Shown here: piece after piece, positions 9,054-18,121 of the stretch
How the letters are laid out: the number at the start of each line of letters is the position of its first letter
Numbering within the stretch: the stretch's first letter is position 1
Assembly (NCBI RefSeq): GCF_900102535.1
Contig: NZ_FNBP01000003.1
Location: 318,754 to 382,753, forward strand
Length of the DNA: 64,000 nucleotides
Source of the DNA: Sulfitobacter delicatus
Lineage (GTDB): Bacteria; Pseudomonadota; Alphaproteobacteria; Rhodobacterales; Rhodobacteraceae
Reading direction: 5' to 3'
Translations under genes and position numbers: made by a program
Notes under the pieces: model-generated
The model's input: the letters and a program-made list of their open reading frames with translations, nothing else
What the model was told of the DNA's origin: nothing
Database searches by the model: none

Positions 9054-10550
9054 ATGAACCTGGCACATTGGCTGGAGCGCCGGGCGGTCTTAGCGCCGGA
9101 CCGGGCAGCGCTGTTTAACGGTGGGGCTGTTTTTACTAACTATGCAGGCTTTGCCGCGCGCGCCCGTGCCGTGGCAGGGTGGTTGCAAGCGCAGGGCCTG
9201 CGGCCCGGCGACCGGGTGGCGATTTTCATGCGCAACGCGCCGGACTATCTGATTGTGCTTTATGGCATTTGGTATGCCGGGGCCGTGGCGGTGCCGATCA
9301 ATGCCAAGCTGCACGGCAAGGAGGCCGCCTTTATCCTCAGCGATTCCGGCTCGGGTTTTGTGTTCGCCAGCGCGGCGCAGGCGGAGGCTTTGGCCGCGGC
9401 GGAAGTGGAGGCCCGCGTGCTTCACGTGCCGGGCGCAGACTATGACAGGGTTCTTTCGGCGCCGCAGGTATCTCAGATCGCCCCCCGCGCGCCTGACGAT
9501 ATGGCGTGGCTCTTCTACACCTCAGGCACCACCGGGCGGCCCAAGGGGGTGCAGATCACCCATGGCATGCTGATGTCGATGGCGCTCTGCTATGAGGCGG
9601 ATGTGGACCAGACCCATGCAGAGGACGCAGCACTCTATGCCGCCCCAATGAGCCACGGTGCCGGACTTTATGCCCTGATGCATGTGCGCGTCGGCGCGCG
9701 GCATGTCTTTCCGCCCTCGGGTGGGTTTGACCCAGTCGAGATCCTCGATCTGGCCGAGGCGTTGGACCGCGTTCATATGTTCGCCGCGCCCACCATGGTC
9801 AAACGACTGACGGAATATGCCCAAACGGCAGGGCGCGACGGCAGCGGGTTGCGCACAATCGTCTATGCCGGCGGGCCGATGTACAACGCCGACATCATCG
9901 CGGCAGAGGCGCATTTCGGGGCGGTCTTTGTGCAGATCTACGGGCAGGGTGAATGCCCGATGGGAATCACCGTGCTGCCGCGTGCGGATGTGTCGGAGCG
10001 CAGCGCCTCCGGGTGGCGGGACCGGCTTGCCTCGGTTGGCTACGCGCAATCGGCTGTGGAACTGCGGATCGGCGATGCCGAGGGCCAGCCGCTGCCCCCC
10101 GGCGAGGTGGACGAGATCATGGTGCGCGGGGCGACGGTGATGCCCGGCTATTGGAACAACCCCGAGGCGACCGAGAAGACGTTGCGGGATGGCTGGCTGA
10201 TGACCGGCGACATGGGGTCGCTGGACGCGCAGGGCTATCTGACGCTGCAAGACCGCAGCAAGGATGTCATCATCACTGGCGGCTCGAACGTCTATCCGCG
10301 TGAGGTGGAGGAGGTGCTGTTGTAGCACCCGCAGGTGCGCGAGGTCTCCGTGGTGGGACGCGTGCATTCCGATTGGGGCGAGGAGGTCGTGGCCTTTGTC
10401 GTCGGCGACGCGCCCGAGGCGGAACTGGACGCGCTCTGTCTCGCGCAGATTGCGCGGTTCAAACGGCCCAAGACCTATCTGCGGCTGGCGGAGCTGCCCA
10501 AGAACAACTACGGCAAGGTGCTGAAGACGGCCCTGCGTGAGAGGCTCTGA
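9054..10550 (+). pseudogene. AMP-binding acyl-CoA ligase gene interrupted by an in-frame amber codon
   Basis: The frame encodes a class I adenylate-forming enzyme of about 498 codons, close to the normal length for an acyl-CoA synthetase. The P-loop FYTSGTTGRPKG, the A5-like IYGQGECPMG, the hinge region and LQDRSKDVIITGGSNVYPREVEE are present. Codon 424 is TAG (10323-10325), between EEVLL and HPQVREVSVVG; the frame then continues unbroken to the expected C-terminal lysine region (PKNNYGKVLKTAL). One substitution, for example CAG to TAG, explains it. Without readthrough the product loses the C-terminal subdomain with the catalytic Lys and is probably inactive. A start inside the C-terminal piece (10335) would not give a functional enzyme. 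The gene converges on the liv operon, which may have supplied its substrate. A sequencing error is the main alternative. Confidence 0.85.
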
Positions 10551-10556
10551 CGGCGG

Positions 10557-11309
10557 TCAGATCGCCAGATACTCCGCCCGCAACTCGGCATTGTCGAGCA
10601 CCTCTGCCGCCGTGCCGTCAAAGACGATGCCCCCGGTGTCGAGGATCACGGCCCGGTCCGCCAGTTTCAACGCGCGCACGGCGTTTTGCTCGACCAAGAT
10701 CGTGGTGATGCCCTGTGCTTTGATCAGCGCCAGCGTCTTTTCGATCTCGTCCACGATTACTGGGGCAAGCCCTTCGTAGGGTTCATCTAGAAGCAGCACC
10801 TTGATGTCCCGCGCTAAGGCCCGCGCAATCGCCAGCATCTGTTGTTCGCCGCCCGAGAGGGTGGTGCCCTCTTGGTTCTTGCGCTCGCCCAGACGGGGGA
10901 AGAGGTCATAAAGCCGGTCCAGTGACCAGCCGATGGGCGGGGCGATCTGGGCAAGCTTGAGGTTTTCCTCCACCGTCAGCCCCGCAATGATGCGCCGATC
11001 CTCTGGCACCAGCGCCAAGCCCGCCGCCGACGCCTGATGGCTGGCCATATTGTGCAGCGGCTGGTGGTCGAGCCAAATCTCGCCGCGCTTCAGTTCCGGG
11101 TCGCTCACCCGCGCAATGGCACGCAGGGTCGAGGTCTTGCCCGCGCCGTTGCGGCCCAAAAGCGCAAGAATCTCGCCCTCATGGACGTTAAAGCTCACCC
11201 CCTGCACGATATAGCTTTCGCCGTAATAGGCGTGAATGTCCCAGACCGAGAGGAAGGCCGGGGCGGTTTGGGCGTGGTTGGCGTTTTTGTGAAGCGTGTC
11301 GGTGCTCAT
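10557..11309 (-). CDS. livF: branched-chain amino acid-type ABC transporter ATP-binding protein LivF
   Basis: A 250-residue ABC ATPase of the LivF type. Walker A is GRNGAGKT, the signature is LSGGEQQ and Walker B is VLLLDEP, with LVEQNA after it as is typical for LivF. It is the last gene of the five-gene transport unit running leftward from 15810. Although named for branched-chain amino acids, such systems also import organic acids, amides or urea; the adjacent acyl-CoA ligase remnant hints at an organic acid (inference). Confidence 0.93.
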   Translation of the reverse strand: MSTDTLHKNANHAQTAPAFLSVWDIHAYYGESYIVQGVSFNVHEGEILALLGRNGAGKTSTLRAIARVSDPELKRGEIWLDHQPLHNMASHQASAAGLALVPEDRRIIAGLTVEENLKLAQIAPPIGWSLDRLYDLFPRLGERKNQEGTTLSGGEQQMLAIARALARDIKVLLLDEPYEGLAPVIVDEIEKTLALIKAQGITTILVEQNAVRALKLADRAVILDTGGIVFDGTAAEVLDNAELRAEYLAI

Positions 11310-11357
11310 CAGGGTGTCCTTGCGGTTCGGCGACTGGGGCCAAGAGGGGAGTTGGTA

Positions 11358-12122
11358 TCAGGCGGCGTCTTGGCTCTCGCCCAGATAGGCTTCGCGGACT
11401 TTCGGGTGGCCCTTGATCCGGTCCGGCGTGTCTTCGACCAGCGGGGTGCCTTGGGCCAGCACGGTGATGCGTTCGGCGAGCGAAAAGACCACATGCATGT
11501 CATGCTCAATGATGGCGATGGTGATGTCGCGCTCATCTTTGATCTGTTTCAGCAGGTCGATGGTGTTGTTGGTATCGGCCCGCGCCATCCCGGCGGTGGG
11601 TTCGTCCAAGAGCAGCAAGCGCGGGTCTTGCGCGAGGCACATGGCAATCTCCAACCGCCGCTTGTCGCCGCGTGACATGGCCGCCGCGTGCATGTGGCGT
11701 TTGTCGATCATATGCATGTCGCGCAGCATTTCCTCGGCCTTGTCGATCATGTCCTGCTGGCCCACGACCCGCGACCAGCCATTGAGCTGAAACGCCCCAT
11801 CGCGCTTGGCGAGGCAAGGAATCAGCATGTTCTCCATCACCGTCAGATCGCCAAAGATTTCCGGCGTCTGGAACACGCGGGAGATGCCCATCTGGTTGAT
11901 CTCATAGGGTTTGCGCCCCAGCACCGATTGCCCGTCGAACATGACAGAGCCGGTGTCGGGAATAAGCTTGCCCACCAGACAGTTTAGCAGCGTGGATTTG
12001 CCCGCCCCGTTGGGACCGATGATCGCATGGACAGAGTTCTCCGCCACGCTGAGATTCACATCGCTGAGCGCCTGCAACCCGCCAAAGCGCTTGCCGACAT
12101 TTTTGACTTCGAGAATGGCCAT
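11358..12122 (-). CDS. livG: branched-chain amino acid-type ABC transporter ATP-binding protein LivG
   Basis: A 254-residue ABC ATPase. Walker A is GPNGAGKST, the segment SRGDKRRLEIAMCLA stands in the signature position with a divergent LSGGQ loop, and Walker B is LLLLDEP. LivG-type features such as GISRVFQTPEIF are present. The start at 12122 (MAILEVKNVGKRFGG) gives the normal N-terminus. It lies 10 bases after livM and 48 bases before livF. Confidence 0.93.
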   Translation of the reverse strand: MAILEVKNVGKRFGGLQALSDVNLSVAENSVHAIIGPNGAGKSTLLNCLVGKLIPDTGSVMFDGQSVLGRKPYEINQMGISRVFQTPEIFGDLTVMENMLIPCLAKRDGAFQLNGWSRVVGQQDMIDKAEEMLRDMHMIDKRHMHAAAMSRGDKRRLEIAMCLAQDPRLLLLDEPTAGMARADTNNTIDLLKQIKDERDITIAIIEHDMHVVFSLAERITVLAQGTPLVEDTPDRIKGHPKVREAYLGESQDAA

Positions 12123-12132
12123 CAGGGCGCTC

Positions 12133-13338
12133 CTATTCTGCGGCTTCGTTGCGCTGTTTGGCGGCGTCGGCTTCGACCGAGCCTGCGTTGCTGTCTTTGC
12201 GGCGGAAGACACGCCCCAGACGTTGGCCGCCTTCAACCAACCCACCGGGGAGGAAGATCACGACCAGCATGAACAGAAGGCCGAGGGTCAGATGCCAGCC
12301 CTTGCCGACGAAGGGGTGGATGATCGCGACCATCGCATCTTCGATCCCGTCGGGCATGAAGGCGAACCAGCCATGCAAGACGTTGTCGTTGATCTTGGCA
12401 AAGATGTTTTCAAAGTACTTGATGAAGCCCGCACCCAGCACTGGGCCAATCAAAGTGCCCGCGCCGCCAAGGATCGTCATCAGCACGACTTCGCCAGAGG
12501 CGGTCCACTGCATCCGCTCGGCCCCGGCAAGCGGGTCCATCGCAGCCAGCAGACCACCGGCCAGCCCGGCATACATGCCAGAGATGACAAAGGCCGCCAG
12601 CGTATAGGGCCGCGTATTCAGACCGGTGTAGTTCATCCGCTGCTGGTTCGACTTCACCGCCCGCAGCATCATGCCAAAGGGCGAACGGAAGATGCGGATC
12701 GCCAGATAGAAGGCGAGGATCAGAAAGACCGCGCAGAAGTAGTAGCCAACCGAGAAGGTGAAGGTCCAACTGCCGAAAAACAGCGTGGTCGACGAGTTCA
12801 TCGCCGCGCCAAAGAGATTGGGGAATGAAGGCGCATCCACGGACTGGAGATACTGCGGATCGGAGGTGTAGATCTGCAAGCCGGTCTCCCCATTGGTGAT
12901 GGGGGTCAGCACCGAATAGGCGAGGTTGAACGACATCTGCGCAAAGGCCAGTGTCAGGATCGAGAAGTAGATGCCCGACCGCCGGAGGCTAATAAAGCCA
13001 ATCAGCGCTGAAAACAGCCCCGCCATGATCACCGCCAGCACGAGGGCAGGCACGACGTTGTAGCTCAGCAGTTTGAACATCCAGACAGCAGAGTAGGAAC
13101 CGACACCGAGAAAGGCTGCGTGACCAAAGGAGAGATAGCCGGTTAGCCCAAAGAGGATGTTGAACCCGATGGCGAAGATGCCAAAGATCACAAAGCGTTG
13201 CATCAGGTCCGGATAGCCCGCGTTAAACTGTGCAAGGCCCGAATCCGCCGGGAAGGGATTGAGGATGAAGGGGGCAAAGAGCGTCAGTAAGATCACGACC
13301 CCCAAGAGAAGCGTATCGCGTTTTTCCAGTCCGAACAT
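12133..13338 (-). CDS. livM: branched-chain amino acid-type ABC transporter permease LivM
   Basis: A 401-residue permease with about ten hydrophobic segments and the LivM signature region ([19 protein letters not shown]). The C-terminal half has the conserved [13 protein letters not shown] loop that contacts the ATPases. A ~35-residue polar tail follows the last membrane segment. It lies 3 bases after livH, so translational coupling is likely. Confidence 0.92.
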   Translation of the reverse strand: MFGLEKRDTLLLGVVILLTLFAPFILNPFPADSGLAQFNAGYPDLMQRFVIFGIFAIGFNILFGLTGYLSFGHAAFLGVGSYSAVWMFKLLSYNVVPALVLAVIMAGLFSALIGFISLRRSGIYFSILTLAFAQMSFNLAYSVLTPITNGETGLQIYTSDPQYLQSVDAPSFPNLFGAAMNSSTTLFFGSWTFTFSVGYYFCAVFLILAFYLAIRIFRSPFGMMLRAVKSNQQRMNYTGLNTRPYTLAAFVISGMYAGLAGGLLAAMDPLAGAERMQWTASGEVVLMTILGGAGTLIGPVLGAGFIKYFENIFAKINDNVLHGWFAFMPDGIEDAMVAIIHPFVGKGWHLTLGLLFMLVVIFLPGGLVEGGQRLGRVFRRKDSNAGSVEADAAKQRNEAAE

Positions 13339-13341
13339 GTC

Positions 13342-14370
13342 TTATTCCTCCATCACGCCGCGGCGGCCCATCAGACCGCGGGGACGGACCAGCAAGATCA
13401 CGATGGCCACGACGTAGATGATGATCTGGTCGATACCGTAGATGATGCTTTTGATTTCATTCATGGAGGCGAGGCTTTCGAGGATGCCCAAGAGGAACCC
13501 CGCCAGCACAGCGCCGGGTAGCGAGCCCATGCCGCCGACCACCACGACAACGAAGCTCAGCACCAAAAAGTCCATGCCCATGTGATAATTGGGTGAGTTA
13601 ATCGGCGCGTACATGACGCCTGCCAGACCTGCCACGGCGGCGGCGATGCCGAACATGATGGTAAAGCGGCGGTCAATGTCGATGCCCAAAAGGCCCACTG
13701 TCTCACGATCCGCCATACCGGCGCGGACAACCATGCCGAAGGTGGTGAACTGCAAGAAGGCAAAGACCGCGGCGATGATGACGGTAGAGAAGCCGAAATA
13801 GACCAAACGCCAGTAGGGGTAGGCCAGCGAGGTGTCCAAGCCCAAGAGCGGCGCGAAGTCGAAGCTGCCTTTGAAGACTTCGGGCGCGGGCGTGGGGATC
13901 GGGTTGGCACCGTAGAAATACTTGACCACTTCCTGCAGCACGATGGCGAGGCCGAAGGTCACGAGGATCTGATCCGCATGGGGGCGCTTGTAGAAATGCT
14001 TGATCAGCCCGCGTTCCATGACGAAACCGATGAACAGCATCACCGGGATCGCAAAGAGGATCGCCAGTGGCACTGACCAGTCGATGATAGACGCCCCGAC
14101 CTCCGGCCCGAACCAGTTCTCGACATAGGGGGTTTTTACTTTCAGCGGGTTGCCCAGAAAATCCTTCTGGGTCTCGTCAATCGTCTCGACGCTCAGCGTT
14201 AGCAGCCGTTGCAGCGTGACCGAGCAGAAGGCCCCGATCATGAACAGCGCGCCGTGGGCGAAGTTGACGACGCCAAGCGTGCCAAAGATCAAAGTGAGGC
14301 CAAGCGCAATCAGCGCATAGGCCGAGCCCTTGTCGAGCCCGTTGAGTATTTGCAGAAGAACAGCGTCCAT
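13342..14370 (-). CDS. livH: branched-chain amino acid-type ABC transporter permease LivH
   Basis: A 342-residue inner-membrane permease with the LivH N-terminal pattern (LNGLDKGSAYALIALGLTLIFGTLGVVNFAHGALFMIGAF, read as one family block) and the GGMGSLPGAVLAG loop. The ATG at 14370 was chosen because AGGTGGGG lies just upstream; a GTG at 14379 is possible. The ~90 bases between the binding-protein gene and livH contain a terminator, so permease and ATPase genes may be expressed less than the binding protein. Confidence 0.92.
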   Translation of the reverse strand: MDAVLLQILNGLDKGSAYALIALGLTLIFGTLGVVNFAHGALFMIGAFCSVTLQRLLTLSVETIDETQKDFLGNPLKVKTPYVENWFGPEVGASIIDWSVPLAILFAIPVMLFIGFVMERGLIKHFYKRPHADQILVTFGLAIVLQEVVKYFYGANPIPTPAPEVFKGSFDFAPLLGLDTSLAYPYWRLVYFGFSTVIIAAVFAFLQFTTFGMVVRAGMADRETVGLLGIDIDRRFTIMFGIAAAVAGLAGVMYAPINSPNYHMGMDFLVLSFVVVVVGGMGSLPGAVLAGFLLGILESLASMNEIKSIIYGIDQIIIYVVAIVILLVRPRGLMGRRGVMEE

Positions 14371-14421
14371 GGACCCCACCTGTAAGGGATGCGTTCACAT
14401 GAGGGCGGGCCTCATGTGGTG

Positions 14422-14448
14422 AAAAGGGGCGCGCTGGGGAGCGCGCCC
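14422..14448 (-). terminator. intra-operon intrinsic terminator before livH
   Basis: On the minus strand a perfect 9-bp stem (GGGCGCGCT/AGCGCGCCC, loop CCCC) is followed by C and TTTT. It lies between the binding-protein stop and livH, and probably acts as a partial terminator that raises the ratio of binding protein to permease. Confidence 0.7.
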
Positions 14449-14463
14449 GCAAGGTTCAGTAGA

Positions 14464-15810
14464 TCAAGCGCCCGGGTTGCACTTGCCCAGCTCGCCACCG
14501 GCGAACATTGGGTGGTCGGGGGCATATTCGACCTGCGCACGCGGAGTGACTTCGACGATTTCCAGCGTGTCATATTCGTTGGTCGGGTTTTCCTTGCCCT
14601 TCATGACCAGCACGTCTTTAAAACACTGGTGGTCGTCGCCGCGATAGAGCACCGGACCGTTGCCGAGACCGTCGAACTCAAAGTCCTCCAGCGCTTCGAC
14701 CACACCGCAGGGGTTGAAGGTGCCCGCACGTTCCACCGCATCCGCATAGAGCAGCGTCTGCACATAGCAGGTGTGCGCGGAGTTGGAGGGCGGACGGCCG
14801 TACTTCTCACCAAAGGATTTCACAAAGGCTTTGGAACCCTCATCCTGCAGCTGCCAGTTCCAATTCATTGAACCGATCACGCCTTGCACGTTGGCACCGG
14901 CACCGGCGGCCATGAGCTCGGAATAGAGCGGCACGACGATCTCGAACTTCTTGCCGTTCACCTCCTTGTCCAGTAAGCCGAACTGAACCGCGTTGGTCAG
15001 CGAGTTCACCATGTTCCCGCCGTAGTGGTTTAGGACCAGCACATCGGCACCGGAGTTCAGCACCGGCGCGATGTAGGACGAGAAGTCCGTGCTCGCCAGC
15101 GGTGTCAGCACGTTGTTGACGGTCTCCCAACCCATCGCCTCGGTCGCGGCGGCGATGGATTCCTGCTGGGTCCAGCCCCATGTGTAATCCGCCGTCAGGT
15201 GGTAGGCGCGGCGGTCTTCGCCGTAGGCGTTCTTCAACACCGGGGCGAGGGCGGCGGCGGACATGTAACCATTAAAGAAGTGGCGGAAACCATTGGCTTT
15301 CTTGTCTTTCCCGGTCGTGTCGTTCGAGTGCGTCAGACCGGCCATGAAGATCACGCCCGCTTCCTGACACAGACCCTGCACAGCCACAGCCACGCCCGAG
15401 GACGAGCCGCCGTTGATCATCACAGCGCCATCTTTTTCGATCATCGCCTTGGCCGAGGCGCGGGCCGCGTCGGATTTGGTTTGGGTGTCGCCGGTGACAT
15501 ACTCGACCTTCTTGCCCAGAATGCCGTTCCCTTTCAGCGCCTTGGAGCTGAAGGTGTTCATCATGCCGCCGTCGCCCTCACCGTTGAGGTGCTCGACTGC
15601 CAGTTCCTGAGCGCGCAGCTCATCCAGACCTTCTTCGGCATAGGGGCCGGTCTGGGGCACGTTGAAGCCCAGCGTGACGGTGCTGCCCGTGGGGGCATTG
15701 GTAAAGCCCGCGTGATTTTCGGCGCGCAGATACGTCGGCAGCGCCAGCCCGGCACCGGCAACAGCGCCGGTCTGAATCAGCCCGCGGCGTGTCAGTTTCG
15801 TAAACGACAT
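14464..15810 (-). CDS. ABC transporter substrate-binding protein, Tat-exported (type I periplasmic binding fold)
   Basis: This 448-residue periplasmic binding protein of the Leu/Ile/Val or amide/urea class has a twin-arginine signal (TRRGLIQTGAVAGAGLALP). The start at 15810 has an excellent ribosome binding site (GGGAGGA). The mature protein shows the family opening (TLGFNVPQTGPYAEEG) and two Rossmann-like lobes. It is the first gene of the liv operon and is transcribed away from the ScfR gene. The ligand cannot be read from sequence; the neighbouring acyl-CoA ligase remnant and ScfR suggest a carboxylic acid rather than an amino acid (inference). Confidence 0.88.
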   Translation of the reverse strand: MSFTKLTRRGLIQTGAVAGAGLALPTYLRAENHAGFTNAPTGSTVTLGFNVPQTGPYAEEGLDELRAQELAVEHLNGEGDGGMMNTFSSKALKGNGILGKKVEYVTGDTQTKSDAARASAKAMIEKDGAVMINGGSSSGVAVAVQGLCQEAGVIFMAGLTHSNDTTGKDKKANGFRHFFNGYMSAAALAPVLKNAYGEDRRAYHLTADYTWGWTQQESIAAATEAMGWETVNNVLTPLASTDFSSYIAPVLNSGADVLVLNHYGGNMVNSLTNAVQFGLLDKEVNGKKFEIVVPLYSELMAAGAGANVQGVIGSMNWNWQLQDEGSKAFVKSFGEKYGRPPSNSAHTCYVQTLLYADAVERAGTFNPCGVVEALEDFEFDGLGNGPVLYRGDDHQCFKDVLVMKGKENPTNEYDTLEIVEVTPRAQVEYAPDHPMFAGGELGKCNPGA

Positions 15811-15953
15811 GAAGTCCTCCCAAATTTTTATGAGCCATGGCAACGGAACCTCCCCCCGATGCCACGGCGCGCAAGAATGCAAAGAAACTATGGCGCGGAA
15901 ACTGAAAACCGATCAATAAGCTGCTTGATCAGAACGATATTTCTGTAAAGATA

Positions 15954-15968
15954 TTCGCAACAATTGCG
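15954..15968. promoter_or_regulatory. candidate operator in the divergent liv/ScfR intergenic region
   Basis: The sequence TTCGCAACAATTGCG holds the inverted repeat CGCAA-CAA-TTGCG. It resembles the TTTGCAA half-sites I recall for the related regulators RamB and MccR. A second, partly similar element (TGCGACGCA) lies about 30 bases further right. The region is AT-rich compared with its surroundings, as expected for divergent promoters. Confidence 0.35.
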
Positions 15969-16046
15969 TGGAGTTTGTAAATAACATGATGTTGCGACGC
16001 AGAAAGACGTTGAAACCACGTATGAAAAACAGGGCAGGTCCGCTGC

Positions 16047-17339
16047 ATGCGTGAGACACTGACCGGCAGCCGGATCCGCGAGCGGCGGGTGATGGCGGGG
16101 CTGAAACAGGCCGAACTGGCGCAGCAGATCGGCATCTCCGCCAGCTACCTGAACTTGATCGAACACAATCGCCGCAGAATCGGCGGTAAGCTCCTACTGA
16201 ACATCGCACAGGCGCTGCAGGTCGAGCCGCAAGCGCTGACCGAGGGAGCCGAGGCCGCGCTGATTGCGGCGCTGCGAGAGGCTGCGGGGGATAGCGGATT
16301 GGCCGGGCCGGAGGCAGAGCGCGCCGATGAATTTGCCGGGCGTTTTCCGGGCTGGGCCAAGGTCTTGGCCTCTAGCCAGCGCCGGATCGCAGCGCTTGAG
16401 CAGACGGTGGAGGCGCTGTCAGACCGTTTGGCCCATGACCCGCAATTGGCGACATCGATGCACGAACTGCTCAGCACCGCCGCAGCGATCCGTTCGACTG
16501 CTGCCATTCTGGCCGAGACAGACAGTCTGCAACCCGAGTGGCGGGACCGCTTTCAGGCAAATATTCACCAAGACAGCCGCCGTCTGTCCGACAGTGCGCA
16601 GGCCTTGGTGACCTATTTCGACAATGCGGCAGAGACGCGGGAGGTCACGCATTCCCCGCAGGCAGAGGTCGAAGCCTTCCTCGCGGCGCATGACTACCGC
16701 TTCGAGCCGCTCGAACAGGCCCGCGCTCCGGAGGAAGCTATCGCCCAGTTGGTGGCGGGGGCGGAAGCGCTGAAGACCAAGGCTGCGCAACATATTGCGA
16801 CCGGCGTGCTCCAACAGATCGCGCGCGATGCGACGGCCTTGCCGCTCGTGCAGCTAGAGCAGGCTGTGGGGGCGCAGGGGCATGACCCGGCGACGCTTGC
16901 ACAGGCCCTGAACCAGCCGGTCGGACGGGTGCTGCGCCGTCTAGCGTCCCTGCCGGACCTCGGCGCGGGGCTGGTGGTCTGTGACCGATCCGGCAGCGTG
17001 ACCTTTGCGAAATCCATCGAAGGCTTCACCGTCCCGCGTTTTGGCGCCTGCTGTCCGCTCTGGCCGCTGTTTGCCGTTTTGGGACAACCGGGGTTGGTGA
17101 TGAAGTCCCGCGTGGCCCAGATGGGGCGGGGGCAGGCGCAGTTTGACGCGATTGCCACCTGCGAAGTGCAAGCCGCACCCGCCTATAACATACCCCCGCT
17201 AAGCCAATCGGTCATGCTGCTGCTGCCAGTGCCCTCAGGCACCACACCTGCGCAGCCTGTGGGAGCGACCTGCCGCATCTGTCCGATCTCGGCGTGTCGG
17301 GCACGACGCGAGCCTTCGATCCTGCGCGACGGTATTTAA
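16047..17339 (+). CDS. XRE-type regulator with ScfR (short-chain fatty acyl-CoA regulator) C-terminal domain
   Basis: This 430-residue regulator starts with an XRE helix-turn-helix (about 8-62; KQAELAQQIGISASYLNLIE). A long middle region predicted to be helical follows. The C-terminus matches the ScfR/DUF2083 type, including the final cysteine cluster CRICPISAC. Family members sense short-chain acyl-CoA and control propionate, acetate or glyoxylate-cycle genes. It stands divergent to the liv-type transport operon and upstream of a two-component locus, so both are candidate targets. No frameshift or missing motif is seen. Confidence 0.85.
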   Translation: MRETLTGSRIRERRVMAGLKQAELAQQIGISASYLNLIEHNRRRIGGKLLLNIAQALQVEPQALTEGAEAALIAALREAAGDSGLAGPEAERADEFAGRFPGWAKVLASSQRRIAALEQTVEALSDRLAHDPQLATSMHELLSTAAAIRSTAAILAETDSLQPEWRDRFQANIHQDSRRLSDSAQALVTYFDNAAETREVTHSPQAEVEAFLAAHDYRFEPLEQARAPEEAIAQLVAGAEALKTKAAQHIATGVLQQIARDATALPLVQLEQAVGAQGHDPATLAQALNQPVGRVLRRLASLPDLGAGLVVCDRSGSVTFAKSIEGFTVPRFGACCPLWPLFAVLGQPGLVMKSRVAQMGRGQAQFDAIATCEVQAAPAYNIPPLSQSVMLLLPVPSGTTPAQPVGATCRICPISACRARREPSILRDGI

Positions 17340-17452
17340 CGGGGCCGGCAGGCAGTTTTTGACAGGGCTGGCAAACCGTTGCATGCTCCCTCTCGTGCGC
17401 AGGATCCCGCAACAAGACGGGACGGCTGCGCCGAGGGGGAGACAATTTGCCA

Positions 17453-17821
17453 ATGAGCAAACTCGTAGTGTTGGTGGAGGACGAGGTGAACATCGCCGAG
17501 GCCATCCGCTTCTTGCTGTCGCAAGAGGGGTGGCGGGTTGAGACTTTGGCCAATGGGGCGGGGGCGGCGGATGTGATCCGAAAGGCCGCGCCGGATCTGG
17601 TGATGCTTGACGTGATGCTGCCGGGCAAGAGCGGCTTTGAGATACTCGATGAGTTGCGCAGCGATCCGGCAACGGGTGATCTGCCGGTGCTCATGCTCAC
17701 CGCACGCGGGCAAAGCCGCGACCGGGCGATGGCCGAAAAGGCCGGGGTCAGCCGTTTCATGACCAAACCTTTCTCCAATGCCGAGATGCTGGACGCGGTG
17801 CGCGACCTGATCGCCAGTTAA
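17453..17821 (+). CDS. stand-alone receiver-domain response regulator
   Basis: This 122-residue protein consists only of a CheY-like receiver. The acidic pocket is VEDE, the phosphoacceptor is Asp53 in VMLDVMLPG, the switch Thr/Ser lies in MLTARG and the conserved Lys is in TKPFS. There is no DNA-binding domain. A TTG at 17447 has better spacing to the AGGGGGA ribosome binding site (6 bases, against 12 for the ATG), so the protein may start two codons earlier. It is followed by a small membrane protein and by a transporter-fused histidine kinase that is presumably its partner. Confidence 0.9.
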   Translation: MSKLVVLVEDEVNIAEAIRFLLSQEGWRVETLANGAGAADVIRKAAPDLVMLDVMLPGKSGFEILDELRSDPATGDLPVLMLTARGQSRDRAMAEKAGVSRFMTKPFSNAEMLDAVRDLIAS

Positions 17822-17827
17822 CCCGCC

Positions 17828-18121
17828 ATGCCCCGGACACCGATCTTTCTCGAAAAGCGCAGCTACCGACAGCGGCGCATGATGGATGCGGTGCGGCTGC
17901 TGCCGTTCTTGGGCCTGATGCTCTGGATGGTGCCGCTGCTTTGGCCGGTGCCGGTGGCGGGCGTGGTTGCCGAAGCCGCCCCCGCCATGCCGATGAGCGT
18001 GGCGCTGCGCTATCTCTTTGGCGTTTGGTTGCTGCTGATCTTCGCCAGTTGGGCGCTGTGGCGGCGCACGCGGGACATTGTGTCGGGTGAGGCCCGAGAC
18101 CCGGCGGAAGAGGCGCGCTGA
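17828..18121 (+). CDS. small two-helix membrane protein of unknown function
   Basis: This 97-residue protein has a basic N-terminus (LEKRSYRQRRMM), two hydrophobic segments (about 22-45 and 62-78) and a charged C-terminal tail. It matches no family I can name. The stop overlaps the start of the histidine kinase gene (ATGA at 18118-18121), so translation is coupled and it is likely an accessory subunit of the sensor. The small partner proteins of acetate permeases are a functional parallel only; no sequence relation is claimed. Confidence 0.7.
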   Translation: MPRTPIFLEKRSYRQRRMMDAVRLLPFLGLMLWMVPLLWPVPVAGVVAEAAPAMPMSVALRYLFGVWLLLIFASWALWRRTRDIVSGEARDPAEEAR

